Assembly (NCBI GenBank): GCA_012862575.1
Contig: BLSF01000075.1
Coordinates: forward strand, 62,001 to 126,000
DNA: 64,000 nt
Origin: Parietichytrium sp. I65-24A
Taxonomy: Eukaryota > Sar > Bigyra > Thraustochytrida > Thraustochytriidae
Direction of reading: 5' to 3'
The notes beneath the pieces are model-generated. The model ran no database searches. It saw only the letters and a list, made by a program, of their open reading frames with translations, and was not told the DNA's origin. The translations under genes were made by a program, and so were the position numbers. Of this stretch, positions 51,513 through 61,988 are shown one piece after another. Positions within the stretch are counted from its first letter, which is position 1. Each line of letters begins with the position of its first letter.

Positions 51513-53153
51513 ATGCAGTGGTCCTCTCCGCCGAGTGATGGGGTTAACGGTGCCGCGAGGCCAATCTCGTCGGGAGGCTCTGCTCACTCGGCTGTTGGGG
51601 GTCTGTTGCGGATCTCTGGAGCATGTGAATTCGCAACCACGACGTCAGAATGCAGCGCGAGTGATCCTGGAGTGACGTGTGGTGAGCCTGCCGACACAGC
51701 GCGTTATAAGGACCAGCCAGCTGCTGCCGTGGTGGCGCGAGAAGAGGCAATAAAGGAGGAACCCACAGCACCTGTGGGGTCTGGCGAGAAGCCAGAGAAT
51801 GTGATTGGCATCTGCTCGCAGCCAGAGCACGGTTTAAATCCAGGAGTTGACTTTGTTCTTGTGGGTACATTGCCCGGGGCGAAAATTCGACTTTTTCAAC
51901 CCCCGCTGCGAGTCCTTTTGAAAGAAACCTCTCAGCTCAGCAAATGCCCATTGGGTTTTACAATCGACCACACGACTCGCGACGGCATTGACCAGATCAT
52001 CAGCAGCCTGAAGATTACCGTAGCCGATGTGGAAACCAATGAGATTCTGCAGAAGTTTCGCATGAAGCTTCCGCAGAGCACAAATGAAGTTATTCTGGAG
52101 GACACTGGCTGTGGCTCCAACCTAGCCTCTACAAAGCCATTTCGAAAATACAATGGCGCTCTCCGGCATTCCTCAGACCCGCGCAAAATTTTGCTTATTT
52201 TGCAGGCTAGTCGGCAGCATCCAGTCAAAGACATCAGGATTCGAGTCGAATTCGACAACTTTGAGCCTCTGTGCGCGGATGTTTACATCGGCAGCAAGCC
52301 TAACACCAAGTACTCCAGTCATGCTAGAAATGACAAGTTGAAGAGAGTAGCAAAGACTTTGGAAGACGACCTGAAAATGATGAAACGCGCCTTTTCAAAC
52401 GGGGACGTGAGCTATCCGTGCATAAGCCCCGAGCTCACAGAAGGCATTTTGCCTCCGAGCTCTTTTCAACGACAACAAGCTAGCAGTCACGGTCGTGGAG
52501 TTGTCAGCGGAAAGCTCCCCAATCATAGCGCGCCGGTCGCATGCAAGAGTTTCTCGCACTTGCCATCCAAACGCTCCGCATGCAAGATCGAGCCGGGCCT
52601 GATAAAGAGCGAGGCTCTGTGCGAGGCGAAGGAAGAAGAAGAAATTCGCTCTTCTTTTGAACGTAGGACATCTGCGGCTTGTGCTCAATCTAGCGCCGAC
52701 TCCAGCAACGACTTTCACGAAAATTTCACCCAAAATAAGAGGTCGAAAATGAACCAAACTGCATCCCAGGTTGCTTCCTCGGTGCCCCCGGGAGAAGATT
52801 GCTTTTACTCGGACTACTCGATTGGTCCAAAGGAAGATAGCGCGCTTGCTTCCGTCATGGGCGGCGCCTCTTGCTTCGGGCAGAGTCTTGCGTGTGCTTT
52901 CCGTAACAGAGTTGTGCAAGAAGGCAAGCGTCTCGAAGCGGCCACAATTCGTCTTAAAGAAGACGAAGAGATGATTTTGCGTCTTCAGGAAAAGCTTGAA
53001 CGCGACCGCCGTCGTCTTCAATCTGACTGGGAGTCCCACGCGCATAGCCTTAAATTTTTGAAAAAGGAATGCGGGGCTGCCGAGCAAGGCTGCTGCCGCA
53101 GTCAAGAGACACCCTCTGCAGCACCTGCGATAAAATGTGAATCTCTGCAGTGA
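51513..53153 (+). CDS. Unknown, probably nuclear protein with SUMO-type motifs and a coiled coil
   Basis: 546 residues from ATG at 51513 (MQWSSPPSDG). A disordered Ser-rich N-terminus, a folded-looking beta-rich domain at about residues 112-266 (VDFVLVGTLPGAKIRLFQPP to SADVYIGSKP-like text), a disordered middle, and a Glu/Arg coiled coil at about 463-523 (LKEDEEMILRLQEKLERDR). Several psi-K-x-E sites occur outside the folded part (IKEE, IKSE, IKCE, CKIEPG), which suggests SUMO modification. I recognise no family. A nuclear regulatory or scaffold role is inference only. Confidence 0.6.
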   Translation: MQWSSPPSDGVNGAARPISSGGSAHSAVGGLLRISGACEFATTTSECSASDPGVTCGEPADTARYKDQPAAAVVAREEAIKEEPTAPVGSGEKPENVIGICSQPEHGLNPGVDFVLVGTLPGAKIRLFQPPLRVLLKETSQLSKCPLGFTIDHTTRDGIDQIISSLKITVADVETNEILQKFRMKLPQSTNEVILEDTGCGSNLASTKPFRKYNGALRHSSDPRKILLILQASRQHPVKDIRIRVEFDNFEPLCADVYIGSKPNTKYSSHARNDKLKRVAKTLEDDLKMMKRAFSNGDVSYPCISPELTEGILPPSSFQRQQASSHGRGVVSGKLPNHSAPVACKSFSHLPSKRSACKIEPGLIKSEALCEAKEEEEIRSSFERRTSAACAQSSADSSNDFHENFTQNKRSKMNQTASQVASSVPPGEDCFYSDYSIGPKEDSALASVMGGASCFGQSLACAFRNRVVQEGKRLEAATIRLKEDEEMILRLQEKLERDRRRLQSDWESHAHSLKFLKKECGAAEQGCCRSQETPSAAPAIKCESLQ

Positions 53154-53458
53154 CGGTTCCAGGGAGGAGGAGAATTACATGTGCTCTCATTTGCATCCTC
53201 ATAAAGACAGGGGAGGCGCACTTCTAGCACAATAATGCTGTACCATAATTTTTGTTCCGTCATCGCGATGACCCAGAAGAGCAGTTGGCGAAGTTTTGAA
53301 AAACCAGGATATACATAAATTGAATGAAATAATTCAAGCATTTTACAATGATGAAGTTCTACTTGGCCGGGATTCAGTGCTCATGTTGAGGCCACCTTCC
53401 ATAAGTGACAACAGCTGTGAGCGAATAGGCCCCCCACTGACGGGGATCGTGCTTTCTT
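53154..53458. other. Short spacer between convergent genes
   Basis: About 300 bases separating the stops of the coiled-coil protein and the fibro-slime receptor; presumed 3' untranslated sequence of both. No gene. Confidence 0.45.
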
Positions 53459-56140
53459 TTAAACTTGATTGTCGAATTCGCTTCCATATCCGCTTACTTG
53501 AGACACGTAGCCGTTACTTTGCTTTCGCGAATTCACGATGAAGCCAAAAGAAGCTGAGTTGCGAACGTCGTGCTTAAACCGCGCCCAACGAGACCCATAG
53601 TGGGACGTCGCTTGCGTATCGCCAGCATCGTCCGTGACTGTGCGTTTAGTAAACAAGAACTCTTTCGCTTTCTGCGCGACGCTGCCTATCTGTGATTTTT
53701 CATGGTCTTGTGCAACGGGCGGCTCAGGAAACTGATGGGCGAGTTGATCCACGTCAGCAATCCGGCCTTGCGTACTTCCATAGCTCCGAGAGCGCCTCCA
53801 ATAAATCAGGACGCCTGCGCTTAAAACTAATCCGACAGCGCCTGTCAATCCGCCAAGAATGAATCCAAAATACTCCCCCACGACGCTCACCTCAGGGTTT
53901 TCCTCCGTGACGTTTACCTCATTTGGTGCCAAGACAAGAAGCCCCGATGCTCGAGAGGCGAACAAGCTGCTATTCGCACTCGCGCCAGCGAAACTGACTG
54001 TTGCAGAGTACAAGCCGGAAGTATCCGTCTGATTGCTGGGCTCATGAAACGAAATTTCGGGCGTGCAGTTCTGCGCGACACAAACATATAGGTCGTACTT
54101 CGCCGCCACCAAAGTCTTCGCGTTCAGGGTCAGTGAACCGGAAATATCGACGATGCCCGAACCCATGAATACGTGGGGCTTTGTATGATCCTCGCTATTC
54201 GCATACGTTGCATTGGAGCCGGTAGAGTCCGGAGGACGCTCAATGAATACCCCCACGACCTCCGTTTCCGAGAAGTCGCCAACAAGGTTGCCACATTTAT
54301 CACGAAGCCTCCAATTCCAGCTCGCAAGTGATTTTCCGTCGGCAAAAATTCGCCTCTGTACACCCCAGTCCAACGGCAATGTGTTCTCATGAGCGGGACG
54401 TGCTGTGGTCACAACAACGTTACGGATCAACTGTGTCGCAGCGGTTGGACTCACAGAAGACTGAAAGCCCACGTACGCTGGAACGACATCTGGTATCGTG
54501 TAGACGACCGCTTTGCGCAAATACAGTGAGTCGTCCACATACACCATCAACCAGCTAGAGCCCGCTTTCCCCGGCGGTGTAGGAATGTATTCAATTCTCA
54601 CCTTGTGCCAGCGATCGTCTTGCAGAGTGAAAGGAAGATCGTCCTCCACCGACTCTATGAAGAACGCAGAAGAGGAAACAGAGAGCCTGATGATCGGACT
54701 GGAGCAGGACGTGACTGGAAATGTTTTGGACGACCCACAAGGGACCACCGTTAACATTGCGACTCCATCACCCTCTTGCACCGGGGACCCGAAGAGGTCT
54801 TGACTGAGAGAAGCGACAACCCTGAACTCCGCTGGATCGCCCGCTTGTGAAAATTGAAACTCAAACTCAACGCGAAGGCCAGCATGTAGGAAAACATGGT
54901 CGCTCAAGAATGCGAATGTGTCCGCCGTCCCAGAATAGTTGGCAACACTAAGAGCGAAAGACCCATCTTCGCTCTCCTCTCTAGGGCCAAGTGCGGCCGT
55001 CACATTATCTCGAACAATACTCTGCAGATTTTGTACGCTCGTGATGCTCTGATCAGCCCGATAAATGCTACAGGCGCTCTCCAGGTTCAGTGATAACTCA
55101 AAACCAGAGTCGACTTGATTCCGTTGTGCCAGAAAAATATTGACTGCAACGGTCCCTCCTGCTTGTAGGTTAAGCATGCCAGCAACCGAGCCCATGTTGA
55201 CCACCCGGCGGATGTTGCCGTGTAAGCCACCAGCCGACAGAGCAAGCTTGTTGTTAATGAATACCCAAAAGTCCCCGCTACTGGAAATCTCTATGAACTC
55301 TGCCGAGTCGCCGCTGTACACCAACAGGAGGAAGCTTTCTGCCGTGTACCAACTTTTTCTGCCAAAGACATCGTCGCTCGAGATGTCCAGCAGAGAATTT
55401 GGCCAAAATTGAGTTACCTGGGCTGGGAGAATGGATTCTTGCGACAGAAAGCGCAAGTCTTCAAAAGGCGAGAACTCCTCTTTCGCCACATAATCTCCGG
55501 TCCCAGTATGCTGTAATGTGTACGCGAAGGACGACCGTTTGTTGAAGAGCGCGTCGTCCCGAAACCAGGATCCAAAATACTGCTCACCTGAGGTCGCGAA
55601 GAGATCAGCGTCCAGCGTGCTTTGACCGCACCGTTCTTCTAAACAATATTGTGGCTTACTGAGGCCATTCTTATCCACCACAGCCAATTGCTGAACAATG
55701 CTCGAAACGCTGCAGGTTGCTGAGGCGTTGTACACGTCGCATTCCTCGCCCGATGAGAAAACGGTTTCGTCCACGGCAAAGTCCGGGTGACCAGATATGG
55801 AACCCTCGCGAAGGAGAGCAAAATAAGGGCAAAAGTTTACCAAGCTCAGCATCGACTTGTTGAGCCAGTCAAATGGCACATCGAATGCTGCGGTGCCAGC
55901 CACGATCCCATTCAACGAATCAAGCGCCTCTGCGCTCATGTGGATCAGCTCCGTAGCCACACCATACGTAGAAGTTGGCGTGCTCCACACTTGCCTCAGC
56001 AAAACGCGATCCATGCACGCAGAAGGCAAGAAATCTCTGATCGTCCACCTCGTTACTAGCTCCGCTGTCGGCTCTTGCGCTGAGCACCGACATAGCAGCA
56101 CCGTCCACGCCACCGCTAATAGCATTGACTCGCGCCACAT
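53459..56140 (-). CDS. Type I surface receptor with fibro-slime (PA14-like) and L-type lectin-like domains
   Basis: 893 residues from ATG at 56140 (MWRESMLLAVAWTVLLCRCS), a good signal peptide. Residues about 30-370 carry a fibro-slime/PA14-like module (RWTIRDFLP; FGSWFRDDALFN; SSSGDFWVFINNKLALSAGG; IFLAQRNQVDSGFEL), as in Dictyostelium prespore-inducing factors and bacterial fibro-slime proteins. Residues about 390-580 look like a concanavalin/L-type lectin fold (FAFLSDHVFLHAGLRVEFEF; GDGVAMLTVV; HKVRIEYIPTPPG). A further beta-rich stretch precedes a membrane helix near 757-780 (ILGGLTGAVGLVLSAGVLIY) and a short cytoplasmic tail. It should bind carbohydrate or glycoprotein ligands outside the cell, perhaps for adhesion or feeding. 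Single exon. Confidence 0.72.
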   Translation of the reverse strand: MWRESMLLAVAWTVLLCRCSAQEPTAELVTRWTIRDFLPSACMDRVLLRQVWSTPTSTYGVATELIHMSAEALDSLNGIVAGTAAFDVPFDWLNKSMLSLVNFCPYFALLREGSISGHPDFAVDETVFSSGEECDVYNASATCSVSSIVQQLAVVDKNGLSKPQYCLEERCGQSTLDADLFATSGEQYFGSWFRDDALFNKRSSFAYTLQHTGTGDYVAKEEFSPFEDLRFLSQESILPAQVTQFWPNSLLDISSDDVFGRKSWYTAESFLLLVYSGDSAEFIEISSSGDFWVFINNKLALSAGGLHGNIRRVVNMGSVAGMLNLQAGGTVAVNIFLAQRNQVDSGFELSLNLESACSIYRADQSITSVQNLQSIVRDNVTAALGPREESEDGSFALSVANYSGTADTFAFLSDHVFLHAGLRVEFEFQFSQAGDPAEFRVVASLSQDLFGSPVQEGDGVAMLTVVPCGSSKTFPVTSCSSPIIRLSVSSSAFFIESVEDDLPFTLQDDRWHKVRIEYIPTPPGKAGSSWLMVYVDDSLYLRKAVVYTIPDVVPAYVGFQSSVSPTAATQLIRNVVVTTARPAHENTLPLDWGVQRRIFADGKSLASWNWRLRDKCGNLVGDFSETEVVGVFIERPPDSTGSNATYANSEDHTKPHVFMGSGIVDISGSLTLNAKTLVAAKYDLYVCVAQNCTPEISFHEPSNQTDTSGLYSATVSFAGASANSSLFASRASGLLVLAPNEVNVTEENPEVSVVGEYFGFILGGLTGAVGLVLSAGVLIYWRRSRSYGSTQGRIADVDQLAHQFPEPPVAQDHEKSQIGSVAQKAKEFLFTKRTVTDDAGDTQATSHYGSRWARFKHDVRNSASFGFIVNSRKQSNGYVSQVSGYGSEFDNQV

Positions 56141-58379
56141 GATTCTATACGAGCCGCGGCCCAAAGGCCGCGCTCTACCTGTGATACGCCTTCAGCCAAG
56201 GAAATCTTGCACGCTCAACACCTAAACGCGACACAGCCGACTGTCGCGTGCCAAGCTTTCACCTATTGTCTCCGTGCACCAACTAACTCCTCACAATCAG
56301 AGATCCAGAGATCCAATCCTCCGCAACCTTCACAGCCTCCACGTTATCCCAATTGGCGATATGACGATACGACGATATGGCAATTTGGCGATATGACGAT
56401 ATGACGATATGGCAGTTTGGCAATGTGGCGATATGACAATATGGCGAGATGGACACATGGACTGTTGGACAGCCGGGCGCAGTTGCGCAGTTGCGCAGTT
56501 GAAAGGTGTCCTTGCCGCGTACTGCCTGCGAGTACCCCTCCGTATTGGCGTATTGACGTATTGGCGTATTGACGTATGGACTTTGCGTACGCTCCTTTCC
56601 CTTTCCTTTTCTGCACTTGTCTCAGTCACAACAACAGTCAATCAATCAATCAATCAATCAATCTCAATCAATGATCATAACCAATGCATACTTTGTCCTT
56701 TTAAGCTCTGCCCCATCTCGACTATCGTTTATGGCATATGGTGCTTACACCTCTCCCACGCTATGCTTAAACCTTGCTCGATCTAGCACGGTTCTACGGT
56801 TTTCGGTAGCGGTGGCTACGGCGCGGATGGTAAGATTTGACTAAGGACTGGTAGAGGGTGAGTTTGGGATGTGCTATATTTAAGTGTAGTTGTGTCTATG
56901 GGTGTTTGGTAATGCGCTGGTAGGAGTGGGATATGGCGGTGCACTTTTCGATGGCTAAGACTCACGTGAACCGGTACACAATCTCTCAAGGTTTTTGATG
57001 AATGTGTCTTATTATATTCTAATGTCCCATGGAAAAGCTGTTCCGTGTAAAGTTGACTCACAAAAGGCAATTCACAGGTGCACTTTCTAGTCCTAGCCTT
57101 TGCAGTAGCACTGATAGTATGAACAGGTGTGCACACGACTCAAACAAACAATCAAGAGAGTTGAGCTAGTAGCTCGAATAGAGAAATATATAGAGTGCCG
57201 TGCCAGTTTTTGCAATCAATAATCTTGAGGCAATTGTGTGCTCTTCCTTTTGCATTCTTCGTGTTTCCTTTTTGATGTTCCTTTTTTTCTAAAGATGAAA
57301 AACCGTTCATTAGTTGAAAAGTTATGATACGTTTTTGTCCTGCAGCGCATTGACAGTAAATTACAATGTCTTGTGCAATTGTTGCGTGCTTGCACAGCGA
57401 AAGATGCGAAAGACAAGCACATGTCACTGCACAAGCTCCCAAAGCCAAATGTTGAACGTGCAAGACCATCTGACTTAACGAAGAAAGATGAAATGCAGCG
57501 CAACTTGAAAACCGTGACGTGGGATCGTGAAACGTAAACAGCGCGAAGGATGCGAAGGCATCCGATCCTCTGGCAAACCTTTGAGAGCACACTTTCGAAC
57601 CGCTTGCAATTGGAAGTGAACAGCGCTGGCGATGATCGCGCACCAAGCGTTGCGGTCGATCTACTGTTTAATCGACGTGGGAGAGGGGGGCGCCGGGCCA
57701 AGAGGGTGTCAAGATGTGCGAATGAGGAAGCGGAAGGGGGAAGGGAAGGATGGTTGGTTGGTTGGAGGCATTGGAATTACATCGACGATGGCTGGGGCTA
57801 CGGGACTGCACGAACTTCGAAAGTGTTGTCGCAAGCAAGCTTCGAATGGGTTGGGACTCGCGATGCGAGGTTGGCCAATCTGCATGTCGTTATTTGCGGC
57901 TTCAAAGATGCTGACTCATCGGATTGGGCGTCTAAAGTAACGTGAAAATAAGTATAACTTAATGCTCGTTCCACTTGGTGCGACGTGTACGAAAAATAAA
58001 CTGAGCGAAAGTGCGTGTTACGCAATTTAGATTGTTAGATTAAAACCTGCTAAAGAACGCAGATTTACTTCCACAAGCAACAACTAAACTAAACCTACTA
58101 AACCACTGCCGATGTCGATAGAGGCTGAGTCCGTACGATCATTTCTTGACCTCTCAGTCCGGATGTCATACTTGGGCGGGAGCAGATAGGGGGCGTCAAG
58201 GCGGTGCAAGATATATCTGATACTCACTTTGTTGGAACAAAACCCTCGTTTCAAGTTCCTTTTCTCGGTAGAGGAAGGTCAGTTTTGCAATTGGTTATAA
58301 AAACGGTAATGTACAGGGGAAACTCGGGATTCGCTCTCGCCGGTGTCTCTTGCGAGGCAGCAGGACCAAAGAAGGCTCG
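56141..58379. other. 2.2 kb intergenic region with satellites
   Basis: No gene that I can defend. GATATGACGATA-type repeats at about 56355-56450, GTATTGGCGTATTGACGTA repeats at 56540-56577, (CAAT)n at 56638-56672, ACCGGTAC at 56970, and a GGTTGGTTGG tract near 57750. Some longer frames at 57150-57950 overlap in several phases and none looks like protein. Confidence 0.5.
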
Positions 58380-59095
58380 CTACAACGCCTTCCGGCCCGG
58401 GAAACCTCTTTCTTGCATGATTGTTTCCTTCCAAGGATCGAGATGGCCGCTCTTCGATTCCTGTCCTGAATTTTCGTCAACAAATCCGTGAGGTTTAAAG
58501 TAAACGGCGTTGTCGCGCATATATTCGCTGACGAGTGGAGAATGCTCGTGCCTTCCCTGTTTGACATGGCTTTCCCTGGCTCTCTCCCTCATCTCCTGGT
58601 AGTTGCTCTGCATTGGGGTCGCATGCTTGTGCAGTATGTAGTGCAAGGTATGCGAGCAGTTCCTGCATCATAATGCGTGTCAGCGGGATTCGGCAGAAAA
58701 GGCCACCCATTTCACAGCCACGATCGAAACATTCAAAGATTGTTAACTCACTTTGCAGAAGTCATTGAGCCAACCATCATTCCGAACGCTCCAGTCAGCA
58801 GTGGCGTAGCGAATTTATGCGTGTTCTTGAGCTTCAGTTGCTTCGTCACCGTGGGAACCTTCTCCGCAACTCGATATCCAACAACGCCGGCAAGAAACCC
58901 AGCCGCGCCGCCCTCTGCGCCGCCCATCCAAATCAGCTTTCGCATTTCACTCAGCGCCACTCGATCAGAGTCCGAGAACCGCTCATTGATATCTTGGTCA
59001 ACCTGTTCATCACGCAAAACCTCAACCAACTCAGTGACTCGCTCCCCGCATATTTGTCGCTCTCGCAAACTTGCTTCTTCTGCGCGACTGCTCAA
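58380..59095 (-). CDS. Small two-helix membrane protein, two exons, unknown
   Basis: Exon 1 runs down to 58752 and is joined, across a GTGAGT...GATGCAG intron, to exon 2, which starts near 58665 and ends in a TAG at 58380; the join TCT GCA AA|G AAC TGC restores the frame exactly (SAKNCSHTLHYILHKHATPM). Exon 1 has two Gly-rich helices (GGAEGGAAGFLAGVVGYRVA; FATPLLTGAFGMMVGSM) and exon 2 a charged soluble tail. The frame above contains no ATG until MRKLIWMGG; an upstream exon starting MSFRAR near 59125 before a GTAAGT is possible but would need an implausibly short intron. Family not recognised; glycine-zipper helices hint at a mitochondrial membrane protein. Confidence 0.6.
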
Positions 59096-60347
59096 TGAAG
59101 ATTGCTTGCACTTACCCTGGCACGGAAACTCATTTTCGCCGATCTCCTCTCTCTTTCTCGTTTCTCGTTTCTATTTTCTATTTTCTCTTCTCTCTTTTCG
59201 TATGCTCCGTGTGCTCGTGAAATGTCTTCGGAGAAATAGGCACTGCAGGCACGTCCCATCCGGCCAATAATTGACGCTAGACTCGCTGTCTGATCGAGCG
59301 AGGAGATGCCAATAATAGAAGATGTCATAAGTTAGATGCATACATACTCTTGTATTGATGATGATAGCTGAGTGCTACTACGAATTAGCTAGCCCGCTTG
59401 ACCCCTTAAGAGGCACGTAGACCTTATGTATTTGATTCAGGCAGGCAACTAAGGAAGCGTAGGATCCGTATAGTACTGAGTACCAGGATACTGGACAACA
59501 CTAGCCTCCTCACCCTTTTCGCTAGAACCATAGAGGTCCTACCTCATTGGTAACCCCATCTTAATTCGTAGCGAAACCTAAAGGTGCTGTAGATTCAATA
59601 GACTTCAATAGTCCACTCCTGACCCAGCAACGCTACAACCTCAGCTATGGTATATACTAACCTTTGTGTTCGAGCCACCTGAAACGTTCAATCAATCAGT
59701 TCAATCAAATCAATCAATCAAACACAGGAAAATGATGCAAGTCACCAAAAAAAGACATAAAAAGGAGTAGTAGGTGACACTGATGACATGGACAAAGACA
59801 AAGAAAGCGACGAAAGACTATACTATGTTTTCGAGCCACCTGAACGTTCAATCAAATCATTCATTGAAATCAAACATCAAACAACAAACACAGCTAAGTT
59901 ATGCAAGTTTCCAAAGAAAGCCATAAAACGGAGTACTCAGTACTAGGTGACACTGATGACATGGACAAAGCAGAGACAAAGCAAAGACAAAGCGACGAAA
60001 CGCGAAAGACGAAAGAGTTCTCAGTACAGCGCGAGACGATACAAAGACTTGCGAAGGAAAGTCAGAAGGCAAGGTATTGCGTGTGCGTTGTATGTGCTTT
60101 GCCGCTCTGAGCAGCGGATTGCTGATTTAGAAGTGAAGTGGTTTTGGAGTTTGCTGTTTGGACTCGTCGGCGTGTACTGCGCGAACGCACCGTGTGCGGG
60201 ATTGGATTGGACTGGACTGGATAGTTGTGCGTTGGAAGGCCTAGATTCACGGAGAATTGGTGCCCCTGCTCCTTTTTTTTCAAAGCTCAAGCGGAACGTT
60301 TGTGTGCGGTGTGTGGTGACCTCGGAGCATGCGAGAGGGCTAGGAAT
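59096..60347. other. Intergenic region upstream of the MscS-like gene
   Basis: No gene. It contains a diverged tandem duplication (about 59668-60010, described separately), CAATCAAT repeats near 59692-59722, and GTACTGAGTACCAGGATACTGG near 59472. The MscS-like frame is open from about 60225 but lacks an ATG before 60348. Confidence 0.5.
59668..60010. repeat. Imperfect tandem duplication, unit about 160 bases
   Basis: Two consecutive copies (about 59668-59820 and 59826-60010) share TTCGAGCCACCTGA, CGTTCAATCAA, ATGCAAGT..CCAAA, CATAAAA.GGAGTA and GGTGACACTGATGACATGGA in order, with small indels between. It ends about 340 bases before the MscS-like start codon. Confidence 0.75.
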
Positions 60348-61988
60348 ATGCGGCTTCGCTCGCGCTCATCCTCTGCCGAAACCTCGCCGCGCAGGAAACT
60401 ACGCGGATTGTCGCTGTTTTCCTCGTCGCGCAAATGTAGTCAGTCGCCCGAGAGACACGGCCCAGAGGTGGCGGAAATGGGACCGGAGAATGCGGCAGAC
60501 AAGGCTTGGAAAGAGCAAGTGGAGGAGACAAAGAGCTTAGAGAACGAAGTTCAAGAGAAGCTTCCGCGCAAGGTGGAAGGCAGTCGCCCACTCACTCGCT
60601 CGAAAATTGTGGCACGCAGGATTACCGTGGCCGCAATGTGCTTTCTGATGGTGTACGGGGCAATTCATTCGCGGCGCTTTCAATACCTCGTTACAAGAGA
60701 CGCCAAGCTTCTCGGGAAAGACGGCCGGGTCGGTAAATTCTTGCAGAGCAATATCGGCCCTGGTCCAGAAAACCTGGTTATCGACTACATTCGTTGGGCG
60801 GTCGTTTTTGCATTCCTATCCTTTGCAGCAGTGTGGCTGGACAACAGCGTGCATTCTTACGCCATAGCTACCGAGAAACTGATCAACGAGAGAAGGTCGA
60901 GGAACCTAACACTAAAGCCAAAGACATCTCAGTTCTTCCTCGTTGACCTCATGATTGTGCGGCTCCTACTGGTGTTCTTTCCGAGTATCAAGGTCCAAAG
61001 ACTCTCGTTCGCGCAGGCGGTGCGCGCGGCAACTCAGAAAACAGAACTGCAGAATGCGTCAAGATCCATGCGAGCAGGTGTTCATTTGATCGAGTTTCAC
61101 AAGGACCTTGAAAAAGCCAATCCGCCTCTGTCTCTCGCACTCATTTATTCTTCGACGGCGGTGATTATATTCGTAATGGCAACCCTGGCAACGATAAACA
61201 TGTCAGAAAACTGGAACATCAGGCTTTCTGCCGTTCTGAATGCTGCTTCGATTTTGCGCGTTTTCGCTCCGTTTGCTTCTGCAGCTAACGTCATCATCTC
61301 TGATTTAATGGCAAGAGCAGGCGCCGAAAGCACCGACTCATTCGGCGTCGTTGCCAAGGGGGTGCAGGTGGCTTTTTGGCTCATGACCATCTTGTCCGTT
61401 CTGAGCGCCCTTGGGTTCAACATGAGTTCGTATGTAACTGGTTTGGGAATAAGTAGTATCGCCGCTGCGTTCGCAGCGCAGACTACGCTCAAGGAGATCT
61501 TCTCTACGGCGTCTCTGTTAGCTGATCGCCCGTTCAGTGTTGGGGACAAGATCGTGTTTGAAGGCACGGAGGCGGTCGTCAATCGAATAGGGTTTCGATC
61601 TACACATCTCCAAACCGTCTATAATGGTGAAAAGATGGTGATCCCCAATAGCGATCTGGCTCAAGGTGTGGTGTTGAACCGGAGTAAAATGGAGACACGG
61701 AGAGTAAAGTCTTTTCTAACCTTTTCACATTCATGCACGAGCGAACAAATCACTCTTGTGGAAGGCATCATTGAATCCGTCGTGACGAAGGCACCGAGCA
61801 CCACATTCGTCTATTGCCATTTGATGGAATTAAACCTTGAAGGATTCCGCTTTGAGTACGTGTATACCGTGCCGGGCAAAGACAGCAAAATTTATAAGGA
61901 CGCGCAACACTTTATTAACCTAAACTTGCTCGCGGAGTTTGCGCAGCAGGGACTGAAACTCGCACGACGTAAGCAAGCTATTGAATAA
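60348..61988 (+). CDS. MscS-like mechanosensitive ion channel
   Basis: 546 residues from ATG at 60348 (MRLRSRSSSAETSPRRKLRG). The Ser/Arg-rich start could be an organelle-targeting peptide. Several membrane helices (ITVAAMCFLMVYGAI; WAVVFAFLSFAAVWL; LMIVRLLLVFF; LIYSSTAVIIFVMATLA; FWLMTILSVLSALG) precede the MscS pore and beta domain: ITGLGISSIAAAFAAQ-type pore helix (TGLGISSIAAAFAAQTTLKE), ADRPFSVGDKIVFEG, VNRIGFRSTHLQT, VIPNSDLAQGVVLN. MscS channels open with membrane tension and release ions and osmolytes. Compared with the 286-residue bacterial protein it has a long N-terminal extension, as eukaryotic MSL proteins do. Single exon; membrane location (plasma or organelle) not known. Confidence 0.9.
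   Translation: MRLRSRSSSAETSPRRKLRGLSLFSSSRKCSQSPERHGPEVAEMGPENAADKAWKEQVEETKSLENEVQEKLPRKVEGSRPLTRSKIVARRITVAAMCFLMVYGAIHSRRFQYLVTRDAKLLGKDGRVGKFLQSNIGPGPENLVIDYIRWAVVFAFLSFAAVWLDNSVHSYAIATEKLINERRSRNLTLKPKTSQFFLVDLMIVRLLLVFFPSIKVQRLSFAQAVRAATQKTELQNASRSMRAGVHLIEFHKDLEKANPPLSLALIYSSTAVIIFVMATLATINMSENWNIRLSAVLNAASILRVFAPFASAANVIISDLMARAGAESTDSFGVVAKGVQVAFWLMTILSVLSALGFNMSSYVTGLGISSIAAAFAAQTTLKEIFSTASLLADRPFSVGDKIVFEGTEAVVNRIGFRSTHLQTVYNGEKMVIPNSDLAQGVVLNRSKMETRRVKSFLTFSHSCTSEQITLVEGIIESVVTKAPSTTFVYCHLMELNLEGFRFEYVYTVPGKDSKIYKDAQHFINLNLLAEFAQQGLKLARRKQAIE

Noticed and set aside
57150-57945. Overlapping 100-165 codon frames on both strands
   Set aside because: Several phases are open at once through low-complexity DNA and none shows domain-like composition or a splice partner.
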